DNA of 64,000 nucleotides from Janthinobacterium sp. LM6 (GTDB lineage: Bacteria; Pseudomonadota; Gammaproteobacteria; Burkholderiales; Burkholderiaceae_D). Position 1 is the first letter of the stretch. Each line of letters begins with the position of its first letter. The stretch is taken from NCBI RefSeq assembly GCF_002002885.1, contig NZ_CP019510.1:1674001-1738000 (forward strand), in the 5' to 3' direction. Positions 34,069 through 42,723 of the stretch are shown piece after piece. Under the pieces are notes generated by a model, which saw only the letters and a list, made by a program, of their open reading frames with translations, was not told the origin of the DNA and searched no databases. A program made the translations under genes and the position numbers.

Positions 34069-34818
34069 TCAGTTGTTGATGTAGGCGCCCAGCATGGCGT
34101 GTGCGTTCAGTGCGGCGCGGGCCGCTTCCAGTTCCCCAGGCTGCAGGTGCCAGAAGATCCAGCCGGCATGCTCTTCGCAGCGGCCATACGCCTGCATCGC
34201 AGCGCGCAGTGCTTGCCGGCGCTCGGGCGGCAGCGCATCCAGTCTGGCTTGCGTGAAACCATTGATGGGATATACATCGCGCAGGTGCGCATCTTGCAAC
34301 CCGCGCCGCTTGATGGCTGCCCAGTTATTGGCGGGGCAAGGCGTGCCAAAGGTCATCGGATGGGCCTCATCGAGCTGCCGGTAGCCGAGTGCGTAGCCGG
34401 TACCATAGCCCTGCGTTTCAGCGTAGCAGTACACATATTCGCAATGCTCAAACAGGCCGGGTATGGCCCGCGCACCGTCGAACAGCGGCGCCAGCGCAAG
34501 CTTGCTGGCGCGTATGGACAGAACCAGCTCCGAGCCCGATGAATACATGGCCTGCGCGTCGCAGTTGACGGCCTCGTAAGCTTCTTCGGGCGGTACGAGA
34601 CGCGGCGAAAGCAGTCCGATGCTGTTGGTCTCTGGCGCGAACAGCATCTTCTCGTAATTTCGCTGTGAGAACTTGACGATTTTGCCGCGCTTGTTGCCGT
34701 AGCGCTCGACGGGTTCGCCGATGTGCGCGAACCAGGCAAACAGCTGCGCGCTGGCCGCAGCGGCAATGAAGGGGGTATTTTTCTTGAATTCGCCTACGAG
34801 GAAGTGATATTGGTCCAT
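34069..34818 (-). CDS. Hypothetical protein (249 residues)
   Basis: The protein opens MDQYHFLVGEFKKNTPFIAA and continues with FAWFAHIGEPVERYGNKRG and a YCYAETQGYGTGYALGYRQL segment, then ends in a helical APE-rich region. I recognise no family. There is no signal peptide, membrane helix or catalytic motif. GC content is a little lower than its neighbours. It is the first gene of a two-gene unit with the 80-residue acidic protein. Confidence 0.6.
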   Translation of the reverse strand: MDQYHFLVGEFKKNTPFIAAAASAQLFAWFAHIGEPVERYGNKRGKIVKFSQRNYEKMLFAPETNSIGLLSPRLVPPEEAYEAVNCDAQAMYSSGSELVLSIRASKLALAPLFDGARAIPGLFEHCEYVYCYAETQGYGTGYALGYRQLDEAHPMTFGTPCPANNWAAIKRRGLQDAHLRDVYPINGFTQARLDALPPERRQALRAAMQAYGRCEEHAGWIFWHLQPGELEAARAALNAHAMLGAYINN

Positions 34819-35069
34819 ATGTCGTTATTAGGGATGGGCAACGCGCATGATGCCATGCGCGGGCACCTGGCGCCAGCGCGCGCACCGCAGCGATGGCGCC
34901 GGATGGGGGCGATAGAAAAAGATGCACGGCAGGACGGCGCAACGGCCTGCTTGAGGCGTATGATGGAAATACGGATGTGGTTGCCGCAAGGCAGTGCGAC
35001 CGGCACGCGCCAGCACGTCCTGCAGGTTTTTTTTCGTGGTTTTGGCAGCAGTAACAACGAGGAGACATC

Positions 35070-35312
35070 ATGGACAAACCCGAATTCATCCTGGCCGCCA
35101 AGGCCATGGAAACCCTTGAGATGTATCAAACGTTCTACGGCCATTCACAGGAATACCAGGCGCACCAGCAGGAAGTGCTGAAGCTGCTGCGCCACAAGGG
35201 CGCCTCTCTGCTGGTGTCGGACCATGGCCCGGCGAAGTTTTTATTGGCGTTCGCCGATGCGCTGGAAGTGGCGGGCTTGCCGGGCGAGTATGTGCCGTTG
35301 AGCCGAAGGTAG
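35070..35312 (+). CDS. Conserved hypothetical protein (80 residues)
   Basis: The protein has a helical MDKPEFILAAKAMETLEMYQ start and a LLVSDHGPAKFLLAFADALE middle. It looks like a small soluble helical protein of unknown role. GAGGAG lies 7 nt before the ATG, a strong start. It sits alone between two minus-strand units, after a 251-nt stretch (34819-35069) without other genes. Confidence 0.65.
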   Translation: MDKPEFILAAKAMETLEMYQTFYGHSQEYQAHQQEVLKLLRHKGASLLVSDHGPAKFLLAFADALEVAGLPGEYVPLSRR

Positions 35313-35359
35313 GGGACGCGGGAGCCTGGCTGTTTAATGGCTGCCAGGCTGCATGGGCG

Positions 35360-35728
35360 CTAGCAAATCGAGCCACCTATGCTTTTGCCACTGCGCAGGT
35401 TAAAGCCGAAGTAGCACCTGTAGCCGTCATGATCCCGGACACAGGAAACATTTTCCTTATCGCGCTGCCGAAAGCCTTTCTCCAAACTGCAGCGCTCTTT
35501 CGAGTCTGGCCCCATCGAATCAAACATGTCCTTGGCAACGGCCCCCGTGACCATGAAAGAAATCTTGCGGTCATGCGGTGTGGGAGGCTGTTGCTCGCCC
35601 AAGGTATTCGAATAAATCAGATAAGACCCCTTGAACTGTTTGTCTGCGCCCCAGTCGCTGTTGCCACCTGCATAGGCCGGTGAAAACAGGGTGAGGGCGC
35701 TCAGCGCCATAGGCCATAGTGTTTTCAT
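35360..35728 (-). CDS. Small exported protein, candidate immunity protein of the adjoining peptidase
   Basis: The 122-residue protein has a signal peptide (MKTLWPMALSALTLFSPAYA) and a beta-rich mature part with four Cys residues (CSLEKGF, SCVRD, RCYFGF and the C-terminal Cys), consistent with disulfides in the periplasm. It starts 1 nt after the stop of the peptidase gene. A murein peptidase without an export signal, followed at once by a small exported protein, matches type VI effector-immunity pairs. This role is inferred from layout only; the family is not recognised. Confidence 0.65.
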   Translation of the reverse strand: MKTLWPMALSALTLFSPAYAGGNSDWGADKQFKGSYLIYSNTLGEQQPPTPHDRKISFMVTGAVAKDMFDSMGPDSKERCSLEKGFRQRDKENVSCVRDHDGYRCYFGFNLRSGKSIGGSIC

Positions 35729-35729
35729 A

Positions 35730-36194
35730 TCAGGCTCTCAGTTCCAGATGAAAGTGATGGTCGTGATTTTTGAATGGCGTCACGAATGGAATGTGGGTAT
35801 CGTTAAACAGCACCCTGCGCACGCTGGCATGGGCACGAAAAAGTGCGATGAGCTTTGCCGTCGCGGCTTGATCGTAGTCTCTGTCATACCAATAAACAGG
35901 GAGTTGAAGGCCGTCCTTGCGCAGCGGGCGAATGTCCACTTCCAAGCCGGATTTGTGGGTTGAGTGCTGGCCATAGGCGGTTCCGTTAGCCAGACTGATG
36001 TTGCCAATGCCAAATTGCCGGTCATCGACCGCTTGCCATTCGCGCTCCACATACAGGAGTGCCATCATCATGTTCGGATGCGCATATTGACCCGCGCCCC
36101 TGCCAGGGGTGCCATAGACGTAATAGCCTGCACCTTCCGGAGCCTGCGGCAGGATGAAAAATCCACGCTTGTCCCTGGGCTGTACTTCAAGCAT
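35730..36194 (-). CDS. LAS-type murein peptidase (M74/M15-like), candidate effector
   Basis: The 154-residue protein contains QHSTHKSGLEVDIRPLRKDG (His and Asp zinc ligands) and a C-terminal NHDHHFHLEL (His-x-His), the LAS metallopeptidase signature of penicillin-insensitive murein endopeptidase MepA and M15 enzymes. VLFNDTHIPFVTPF matches MepA between these motifs. It has no signal peptide and is shorter than MepA (about 270 residues). The ATG at 36194 is chosen because GCGGAG lies at good spacing. It lies 1 nt upstream of a small exported protein, suggesting delivery by a secretion system. Confidence 0.8.
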   Translation of the reverse strand: MLEVQPRDKRGFFILPQAPEGAGYYVYGTPGRGAGQYAHPNMMMALLYVEREWQAVDDRQFGIGNISLANGTAYGQHSTHKSGLEVDIRPLRKDGLQLPVYWYDRDYDQAATAKLIALFRAHASVRRVLFNDTHIPFVTPFKNHDHHFHLELRA

Positions 36195-36433
36195 GCTCAA
36201 CTCCGCTATACGCAACGCTGGGGGAACTGGTATTGTTTCGCATTCCGCTTCATATAGGATTGCGCTTCCGCAAACAATTGCGGGCTGGAACAGGAGTCAA
36301 CGCCGCCATGGCGGAAAGAACACCTTGCCCGGCCAGTGTTGCGGTAACTTTTTTATATCTTTGTGACGATGTGTGAGTATGTTGCTGCCTATTTGGTGCA
36401 CACTTTGCCGGATATCAAACCGGGAGTTAATCC

Positions 36434-38035
36434 ATGACCAGGTCACGCAGCTTGCCGCCACGCCTGTTGGGTGCCGGTTTCCGGGGATTCTCTTTGTTGC
36501 CGCTGGCTATCTTCTTTGTCGTGCTGGTGTGCTTGTCGCTCCTGGCGATCCAGTTATGGATGACCTTGCGCGCACGGGAAGTGCAGCTCAATGAAGCGGC
36601 CCGTGAAAGCGCCAATCTGGCGCAATCCGTTGCGCAGCATGCCTATGACACCATCAAGGAAGCCGATACGGTGCTGGTCGGACTGGTGGAGCGGGTGGAG
36701 ACAGATGGTGTCTCCGACCTTGAGCTGGAGCGTATCCATAAATTGCTGGTCACCCGTGTCGGCGAGCTGCCGCAGCTGCACGGCATCTTCATTTATGCCA
36801 AGGATGGCAGCTGGCTGGTGAACTCCCAGAAAACGCTGTTGAGCAATCTGAATAATTCTGATCGGGATTATTTCAACTACCATCGAACGCATGAGGACCG
36901 CGGGCCCTATGTCGGCCCTCCCGTGCGCAGCAAATCGACCGGGGACTGGATCGTCACGGTATCGCGGCGTATCAATATGCCGGACGGCAGTTTCGGCGGC
37001 GTGGCGCTGGCGACCATCGATATGCATTATTTCAGGCAGTTTTATGAGCGCTTTTCGATAGGGAAAAAAGGCGCCATTTTCATTGCGAATGGAAAAGGCA
37101 TTCTTTTATTGCGAAGGCCGTTCGATGAAAGCATGCTGGGGCGCGATCTTTCGCAGTTTCCTTTATTTCATGATTATTTGTCCAAGAGCCCCGTTGGCAC
37201 GGCCGTGATCAAGTCGCGGGTCGATGGCGTAACGCGTATCAACAGCTACCGAAGAATCGAGGAATACCCGCTGGTGGTCTCTGCCGCCTTGTCGCAGGAA
37301 GAAGTGCTCGCCGAGTGGCGTCTCGACATGATTTTGCAGAACGCGGTGGGTGGCGTATTGGTACTGCTGATTGCCTTCATCGGTTACCGCGTGGTGCGGC
37401 AAATCGATTTGCGGGTCAAGAGCGAGGCGGGTTTGCTGGAGGCGCGTAACGAGCTGGAGTTGATCAATGAAACCCTGGCCCGCCTTGCCAACCAGGATGG
37501 GCTGACGGGACTGGCGAACCGGCGCCACTTTGACCAGTCGCTGCTTGCCGAATTCAGCCGTGCGCAGCGTGAAGGCAGCGCCATGGGACTGGTGTTGATC
37601 GATGTCGATTTCTTTAAGCAATACAACGATATCTATGGCCATGTGGCCGGCGACGAGTGCCTGAGAAAAATTGGCAAGGTGGTGGCCTACAGCATGCGCC
37701 GGCCGGGAGACCTTGCTGCGCGTTATGGCGGCGAGGAAATGGTCGTTTTATTGCCCGGCACGGATATGGCTGGCGCCTTGGCGGTGGCGGAAGGCGTGCG
37801 CGATGCCGTGCAATCGCTGGGAATCGAGCATCGGGGCAATCCTCCTGGCGTGGTGACGGCCAGCGTCGGCGTGGCGGCATTTATGCCGACGCATCTGGAA
37901 AACCAGGCAGTCGAGCTGCTTGAGTTCGCTGACAAGGCCCTGTACAAGGCCAAGGCAGCCGGCAGAAACCGGGTCTGCTTTGAATCTTCCTTTGAAAGTG
38001 CGGTGCAGGCTGTGACTGTTTTGGCGTTTCGATAG
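36434..38035 (+). CDS. Membrane-bound diguanylate cyclase with periplasmic Cache-like sensor
   Basis: The 533-residue protein has a membrane helix near residues 20-43, a periplasmic dCache/PDC-like sensor to about residue 295 (FIYAKDGSWLVNSQKTLLSN, DRDYFNYHRTHEDRGPYVGP), a second membrane helix near 300-320, a short coil, and a GGDEF domain. The active site is GGEEM at residues 432-436, and the RPGD inhibitory site lies five residues before it (423-426). It should make c-di-GMP from GTP with product feedback. No EAL domain is present. The ATG follows GGGAG. Confidence 0.93.
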   Translation: MTRSRSLPPRLLGAGFRGFSLLPLAIFFVVLVCLSLLAIQLWMTLRAREVQLNEAARESANLAQSVAQHAYDTIKEADTVLVGLVERVETDGVSDLELERIHKLLVTRVGELPQLHGIFIYAKDGSWLVNSQKTLLSNLNNSDRDYFNYHRTHEDRGPYVGPPVRSKSTGDWIVTVSRRINMPDGSFGGVALATIDMHYFRQFYERFSIGKKGAIFIANGKGILLLRRPFDESMLGRDLSQFPLFHDYLSKSPVGTAVIKSRVDGVTRINSYRRIEEYPLVVSAALSQEEVLAEWRLDMILQNAVGGVLVLLIAFIGYRVVRQIDLRVKSEAGLLEARNELELINETLARLANQDGLTGLANRRHFDQSLLAEFSRAQREGSAMGLVLIDVDFFKQYNDIYGHVAGDECLRKIGKVVAYSMRRPGDLAARYGGEEMVVLLPGTDMAGALAVAEGVRDAVQSLGIEHRGNPPGVVTASVGVAAFMPTHLENQAVELLEFADKALYKAKAAGRNRVCFESSFESAVQAVTVLAFR

Positions 38036-38168
38036 CAATTTTGAAGGGGCGGGGCCGGCGTGGGCTGTGCGCTGCGTCCTCGGTGGCGCGTGCGCCAGCC
38101 GCGTCCATGTACAATCGGCAACATCCGGATCGACGTATCCGCCCCTTCATTGCGGAGTACGCCTGAGC

Positions 38169-39008
38169 GTGCCACAAACATTGCAAACCTGGCTGCTGGC
38201 CTGGCGGGAAGCCTTCACGTGCATCGGCCTGGGATTGCGCGATGCGCGTCATGCGGGGCTGTGGTGGCGCTCCGCGCTGTGGTGCATGGCGGTCGTGGCG
38301 TTGTGGCTGGGGCTGTATAGCTGCTTCGGCCGTTTTTTTGTCGAGCTGAGCGCCATGCTGGCGCTGGTGTCCGTCACCGGCTTGCTGGGCCTGGGCGTGA
38401 TGGATGGCGTCGGGACATTGGCCAACGGGCCTGCCACGCTTTCTCAGATGGGCAATATCGCCGGCAGTCTGGGCAGCGCTGCCCAAGCCCTGTTGTCGAT
38501 CGGCCAGATCGCCCTGGCCTTGCTGGCGCTGGCCACCTTGTTCTATGTCATGGTCTTTATTGTCTGCGCCATCGGCACGGCGCGCTTGCCGCTGCGCTGG
38601 TTCTTGCTGGAGCGCGCCAAGGCGGTGGCGGCGCGCCGCTATGCCGGCTGGCAAGCGCCGGCAAGCCTGGCGCTGTCCGCCGCACGCCCGGCCTGGTGGC
38701 GCCGCCTGTTGCTGCTGCTTTCCCTGCTGATCCCCGTGTGGGCCATGTGCGTGCTGATTGCTTGTCTGCTGGCCTGGAACGTGCAAGCGATCTATGGCGC
38801 GGCGGCAAAGGATGTGCTCGACGAGCAACAGCAAGCGGTGTTGCGCCGCGCACAGCGCCCGGCGATCTTTGCCCTGGGTCTGCTGCTGTGTTTGCTGATG
38901 CTGATACCGGTGCTCAATTTACTGGTGCCAGTCTTGCTGTGCAGCAGCGTTTGCCATTTGCAGCGCCGCGGCTGGCGCGCAACGGGATCAGCAACCAACG
39001 TGGAGTGA
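38169..39008 (+). CDS. EI24/CysZ-like multi-pass membrane protein
   Basis: The 279-residue protein has about six hydrophobic helices and begins VPQTLQTWLLAWREAFTCIG. Residues 37-65 and 120-150 form helices (LWCMAVVALWLGLYSCF, ALALLALATLFYVMVF), and a further pair closes the C-terminus (LLLLLSLLIPVWAMCVLIAC; FALGLLLCLLMLIPVLNLLV). This layout matches EI24/CysZ-type proteins of betaproteobacteria, whose function is not settled. A GTG at 38169 is the likely start, with GGAG 11 nt upstream. The next gene begins 13 nt later, probably in one transcript. Confidence 0.7.
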   Translation: MPQTLQTWLLAWREAFTCIGLGLRDARHAGLWWRSALWCMAVVALWLGLYSCFGRFFVELSAMLALVSVTGLLGLGVMDGVGTLANGPATLSQMGNIAGSLGSAAQALLSIGQIALALLALATLFYVMVFIVCAIGTARLPLRWFLLERAKAVAARRYAGWQAPASLALSAARPAWWRRLLLLLSLLIPVWAMCVLIACLLAWNVQAIYGAAAKDVLDEQQQAVLRRAQRPAIFALGLLLCLLMLIPVLNLLVPVLLCSSVCHLQRRGWRATGSATNVE

Positions 39009-39021
39009 ACAAGGAGTAAAC

Positions 39022-39474
39022 ATGAGTGAACACGCAAGACGCGGCACCCTGGAACGCGCCATTCAAATCGCCGCCACCACCCATGCCGGCCAGACGGACA
39101 AGGGCGGCGCGCCCTACATACTGCACCCCTTGCGCGTGATGCTGCGCGTCGCCCCCGGCGCCCAGCAGATCGTCGCCGTGCTGCATGACGTGGTGGAAGA
39201 CAGCGACGGAAAAATCACCTTCGACGACCTGGCGCACGAAGGATTCTCGCAAGAAGTCATCGACGGCGTGCGCGCCGTGACCAAGGTCGAGGGCGAGTCG
39301 TACGAGGATTTCATCGTCCGCGCAGCCCTGAATCCGGTCGGCAAGGCCGTCAAGCTGGCGGATCTGGCGGAAAACAGCGACTTGTCGAGGATAGGGGCGC
39401 CGACGCCGAAGGACCTGGAGAGGATAGAGAAGTATCGGCGGGCGATCGCGTATTTGCGGAGGGATGTTTCTTAA
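39022..39474 (+). CDS. HD-domain hydrolase (MESH1/SpoT-hydrolase-like, small)
   Basis: The 150-residue protein contains the HD-type metal site: a His in AATTHAGQTDKGGAPYILHP, His-Asp in IVAVLHDVVEDS, and a downstream Asp in VKLADLAENSD. This matches the small SpoT-hydrolase-like group (MESH1/MazG-adjacent) that cleaves ppGpp or similar nucleotides. The synthetase part of RelA/SpoT is absent. It follows the EI24-like gene by 13 nt, so the two are probably cotranscribed. Confidence 0.87.
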   Translation: MSEHARRGTLERAIQIAATTHAGQTDKGGAPYILHPLRVMLRVAPGAQQIVAVLHDVVEDSDGKITFDDLAHEGFSQEVIDGVRAVTKVEGESYEDFIVRAALNPVGKAVKLADLAENSDLSRIGAPTPKDLERIEKYRRAIAYLRRDVS

Positions 39475-39752
39475 TTTTAAGGTGGGCGGTGTACCTTCGC
39501 GCTGGCTTAACGTCATCGCATCAACTGGCGGCAACTCCCCAATACAATCTCAGCAACGTACGGATGTTTGATCCTTCGCAATGCACAGAAAATGCATAAC
39601 GGCACAAAATCCTGGTGTGCGCGTGTTTCTTTGCGAACGTGCGGGGATTGCCGCTGTGATTTCGGTTTCGATTTTTCGACGGGGCTGAAGTATTGGGGGC
39701 GCGGCGGGCAGTGTCGCGTGTGGGTAGCCGCGCGGCGGTGGCCCTTTGATGG
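39475..39752. other. Intergenic region between convergent HD hydrolase and membrane-protein genes
   Basis: This 278-nt stretch holds no convincing gene. A plus-strand frame beginning near 39568 runs on through the minus-strand membrane-protein gene and is Arg/Cys/Trp-rich, so it looks spurious. No strong terminator hairpin was seen. Confidence 0.4.
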
Positions 39753-40169
39753 TCACCGGGTACGCCTAAAAGCCTTGCGGATGGCTTGCTCGACGGGGCG
39801 GTCTATCAGCGCCAGGACGATGACCACGACAGCGGTAACAATCAGTCCCTCCAGTAAATCAGGACCCGGAAAAAGTTGCTGATTGGCGATGCCGTCAGGC
39901 ACTGTTGCACGCTTCCACAGAAGGAGCACCAGGGCCGCGCCAGCGGCGAGCAGCATCGCCGGTCGACGATGGTGCAAGCGGGCGATTTGCCCCATCAGCA
40001 GCGCGATACCCCACGCAAAGGGATAGAAGCCGTGGTCGAACAGGATCATGCGCTCATCGTAGTAGGCGCCCGTGTACCAGGCAAAACGGGAGAGGCCGAA
40101 AAGACCATAGGCGACGAGGGCCACGGCTAGCACGAGGAAACTGGAGGAAAGAAGGCGGGCAATTTTCAT
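39753..40169 (-). CDS. Small membrane protein of unknown function (138 residues)
   Basis: The protein has about four hydrophobic helices, including SFLVLAVALVAYGLFGLSRF at the N-terminus, YPFAWGIALLMGQIARL, AMLLAAGAALVLLLW and EGLIVTAVVVIVLALI. I do not recognise the family. Its ATG overlaps the stop codon of a 46-residue ORF (ATGA), so the two are translationally coupled. The open frame runs further upstream but without a start that suits the small ORF. Confidence 0.7.
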   Translation of the reverse strand: MKIARLLSSSFLVLAVALVAYGLFGLSRFAWYTGAYYDERMILFDHGFYPFAWGIALLMGQIARLHHRRPAMLLAAGAALVLLLWKRATVPDGIANQQLFPGPDLLEGLIVTAVVVIVLALIDRPVEQAIRKAFRRTR

Positions 40170-40306
40170 GGTTTGGGTTTCTCTGCCAATCCCTCGATAT
40201 TGGGCCCGATCAGGTAGCGCTTCTGCTTGGTTACTTGGATAGTCTTGCCTTTGCTGACTATAACTCGCTGGCCGTGTCTGTAGTGCGGTTTTTTCGCCGC
40301 CGCCAT
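40166..40306 (-). CDS. Small basic protein (46 residues), coupled to the membrane-protein gene
   Basis: The ORF begins MAAAKKPHYRHGQRVIVSKG and ends IEGLAEKPKP. It is rich in Lys and Arg with a central strand pattern (VIVSKGKTIQVTKQKRYLI) and looks like a tiny SH3-like or ribosome-style barrel. The TGA stop overlaps the ATG of the membrane-protein gene by four bases. AAAGGTG lies about 11 nt before the start. The coupling and the compact, codon-sensible frame make it likely real; the function is unknown. Confidence 0.6.
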   Translation of the reverse strand: MAAAKKPHYRHGQRVIVSKGKTIQVTKQKRYLIGPNIEGLAEKPKP

Positions 40307-40715
40307 GGCTGCTCGGGTCACCTTTGCGTATGATTTCAGCGGGCATAAAGGTGCAAGTTTCTAGACTTGGTAAAGGTGGCATATTTATTAATTTTATTCG
40401 CGTCAATCTGATGCTTGGCCATGGCTGGTTTTAAGTCTTTGGGAGCGAGGGGCAGTTCCGCCATTCGGAAATGACCTGCGCATTGAATGTCACGTAAATA
40501 AATTTGCCATCTAGGCTGAACGCATATATCCTAATAGTGCGCTTAATTGCGTGCGTGTGCGTGCTACGTTGCCAGGAAGCTGTCCCCCGGTTAAAAAGCC
40601 AAAAAGGACATTATTTGTTCCTTTCGCATTCTCCAAATCCTTGTTGTTAGGCTTGATCATTGTTGCCTGAGGCAGCACGGCTCACTACGCCGTGGCATTA
40701 TCTTTGGAGAAGTGC
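40307..40715. other. Intergenic region upstream of the 612-residue unknown gene
   Basis: This 409-nt stretch is AT-richer than its surroundings and holds no convincing gene. It includes the first of two imperfect direct repeats (40445-40482) that flank the downstream gene. The promoter of that gene should also lie here. Confidence 0.5.
40445..40482. repeat. Direct repeat, left copy, flanking the 612-residue gene
   Basis: It shares GCGAGGGGCAGTTCC and then a diverged continuation (CCATT.GGA... to CTG.GCA) with 42626-42663. The copies are about 2.2 kb apart in the same orientation. Confidence 0.6.
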
Positions 40716-42554
40716 ATGAATACCGAAAATCTGTTGCGTGCAATGCGTAAGGTTTATCTTCTTACCCCGAAGCCTGGCCTGTCGGCATCTGAGGACGAAA
40801 TGTTCTGGTCCATGTGCCTTAACGGACTGCATGAGGAAGATATCAGAAAGTCCGTAACTTCCCTCCGTCAAGATCGGGAGATGCGTGGCGTTGCCGTTTC
40901 AAAATCGAAAAGCCTCAAAGTCACCGACCTGCAAAAGGCGCTTGCCGTCACGCTTGGTGCACGGTCCTACGATCACTGGTGCAAAACCGAACAGCCCCGA
41001 ATTCTTGGCTTTCTTGCCGAAAATGGCATGAATCAACCCGCTGACCTGATCAAGTGGCCTTGTCTGCCGGGATTTACGAAAACCCTGACCGCACATCGCC
41101 TGGCCGACCGTTTTTTTAACTCGGGCTTGCCGCTTCCAAAACGCTTGTTCACTGGTGTCGGATCGCTGTTGTTTGCGGCATCTGGTTATGGCCGCCTGGA
41201 TATCCATGAACTGGCAGGCAAGAATATGTACGCGGATGAGGAACGACTCGAATATTGCGAGCTTTATGCAAATGAAGTGGTATTGCGTGCTAACGATATG
41301 CGAACTCAATGGCCGAATGCCCCTGAATTCGTTGATTTGACAGGGCGGATGCTGCTGCTGAATGCGGTATCTGAATTTGTCGGCGGTATGTACAACTTGC
41401 TTGGCGATAACCTGATGGCGCCAATGCTGGAAGCCACAGTTTTTACCGCTTATAACGTAAGCGAGAAAGAAGCAGCATTTGACCGCAAGCTATTCCAGAT
41501 TTTTCGGGCAGAAATAGAACGCAGCGAAGATGGCTGGGTCGATGTTATTCCTCTACCTGGAAACGACAACATCATATTCCTGAGGGGAGCCGATGGTAAA
41601 TTTGACTGGGTCATCAGGAATCAAAGGGATACACCGTTCATTGAGAATTTTCTTTTCCCCGTATTTAACTCGAATGAACTGCCATCTGCATTGCTAAATT
41701 CGAAATTGGCGGCCCATCTTTACTTCAGGCAGGGAGAGTGGCAGGATCGTCTCATGCACGATGCTGAACAGCGTCATTACGCCGAAGGCGGTTCGGTTGC
41801 GACTTGGCCCGGGTACGACAAATTGCTTGCGCGTGAGTTGATGGCAGAAAGAGGATATATTCCCTCGCGCCAGCTGGATGCTCAGCAAACAAAGGGATTT
41901 TTACCGCACCGTATCAGGAACCGGTGCCTGATGATCTCGCCTCTGATCACAGTCGACGAGTTCTGGAAATTCTATGAGAACAGCGAATGGCGCCAGATCC
42001 GTTCGGAGAGGTTGAGAAAGATAAAACTTACCATTGAAGAGGATTTGGCAGCAGTTAATCTCCATGATCATGGCAATCTTCCAGTCAGTGTTACATGGTT
42101 TGATGCGATTGCTTATTGCCGTTATGTCGAGGATAAAACAGGACTTCCGGTGCGTTTGCTTGAGATTGATGAATGGCAACAGATTTGTCCGAATCCTGCA
42201 CGGGATTTGGAAAAGGACGGTTGGGGTGATCTGACATGGGGGCTGACCGGTGGAGATGGCTTAACTGGAGGGGGGTATTTCGAGGCGTGCCCCGAGGGCG
42301 GTTCGCTACGCTTTGGCAAGGAGCTGGCCTGGTCGTTGAATCGCGAAGGTCTGCAATTTTTGTCCGTGGTTGACTTTGGCGAGTGGCTTGCTGATTACGG
42401 TTTGGGACATGCCCCAGCTGCAAATGCTGCCACTGGGAGAGCCCTGATGACAGGTCCACTCGAGCGTGACAAGTGTCCGGCACATCTCACGATGCGCTAC
42501 AAAGGCTTAAAAGTTGGCTTCCGCATCTGTTACGTCGCCCAACTTGACGCTTAA
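40716..42554 (+). CDS. Unknown protein (612 residues) with a possible divergent FGE-sulfatase-like C-terminal region
   Basis: The N-terminal ~80 residues include a helical SLKVTDLQKALAVTLGARSY unit like those found at the start of some plasmid- and mobile-element-borne proteins. The middle is unrecognised. From about residue 430, LMISPLITVDEFWKFYENSE, NLPVSVTWFDAIAYCRYVED, LPVRLLEIDEWQQI and a final GLKVGFRICYV resemble the order of elements in formylglycine-generating-enzyme/sulfatase-modifying folds; Cys residues of true FGE are not aligned. GGAG precedes the ATG. GC content is lower than the flanking core genes, suggesting acquisition. Confidence 0.65.
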   Translation: MNTENLLRAMRKVYLLTPKPGLSASEDEMFWSMCLNGLHEEDIRKSVTSLRQDREMRGVAVSKSKSLKVTDLQKALAVTLGARSYDHWCKTEQPRILGFLAENGMNQPADLIKWPCLPGFTKTLTAHRLADRFFNSGLPLPKRLFTGVGSLLFAASGYGRLDIHELAGKNMYADEERLEYCELYANEVVLRANDMRTQWPNAPEFVDLTGRMLLLNAVSEFVGGMYNLLGDNLMAPMLEATVFTAYNVSEKEAAFDRKLFQIFRAEIERSEDGWVDVIPLPGNDNIIFLRGADGKFDWVIRNQRDTPFIENFLFPVFNSNELPSALLNSKLAAHLYFRQGEWQDRLMHDAEQRHYAEGGSVATWPGYDKLLARELMAERGYIPSRQLDAQQTKGFLPHRIRNRCLMISPLITVDEFWKFYENSEWRQIRSERLRKIKLTIEEDLAAVNLHDHGNLPVSVTWFDAIAYCRYVEDKTGLPVRLLEIDEWQQICPNPARDLEKDGWGDLTWGLTGGDGLTGGGYFEACPEGGSLRFGKELAWSLNREGLQFLSVVDFGEWLADYGLGHAPAANAATGRALMTGPLERDKCPAHLTMRYKGLKVGFRICYVAQLDA

Positions 42555-42625
42555 CCTCACTTCGGATGGCGCATATGAAACAACGCCAGAAGGAAGAGAT
42601 TTTTTGCGTCCGTAATTGGAGGGGG

Positions 42626-42663
42626 GCGAGGGGCAGTTCCTCCATTTGGATACGGCCTGAGCA
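42626..42663. repeat. Direct repeat, right copy, flanking the 612-residue gene
   Basis: It matches 40445-40482 exactly over GCGAGGGGCAGTTCC and partly thereafter, in the same orientation. Confidence 0.6.
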
Positions 42664-42723
42664 GTGAGTGTTGTCGTTAGGGAAGCCGCCTGCGGCGCAA
42701 AACCTGGCCAGAAGAATCGGAGG

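Noticed and set aside
39568-39882. A 104-codon plus-strand ORF after the HD hydrolase gene
   Set aside because: It overlaps the minus-strand membrane-protein gene and is Arg/Trp/Cys-rich with no recognisable pattern.
40716-42554. Possible diversity-generating retroelement target (FGE-like C-terminus plus repeats)
   Set aside because: No reverse transcriptase or accessory gene is nearby, and the flanking repeats do not differ specifically at adenines.
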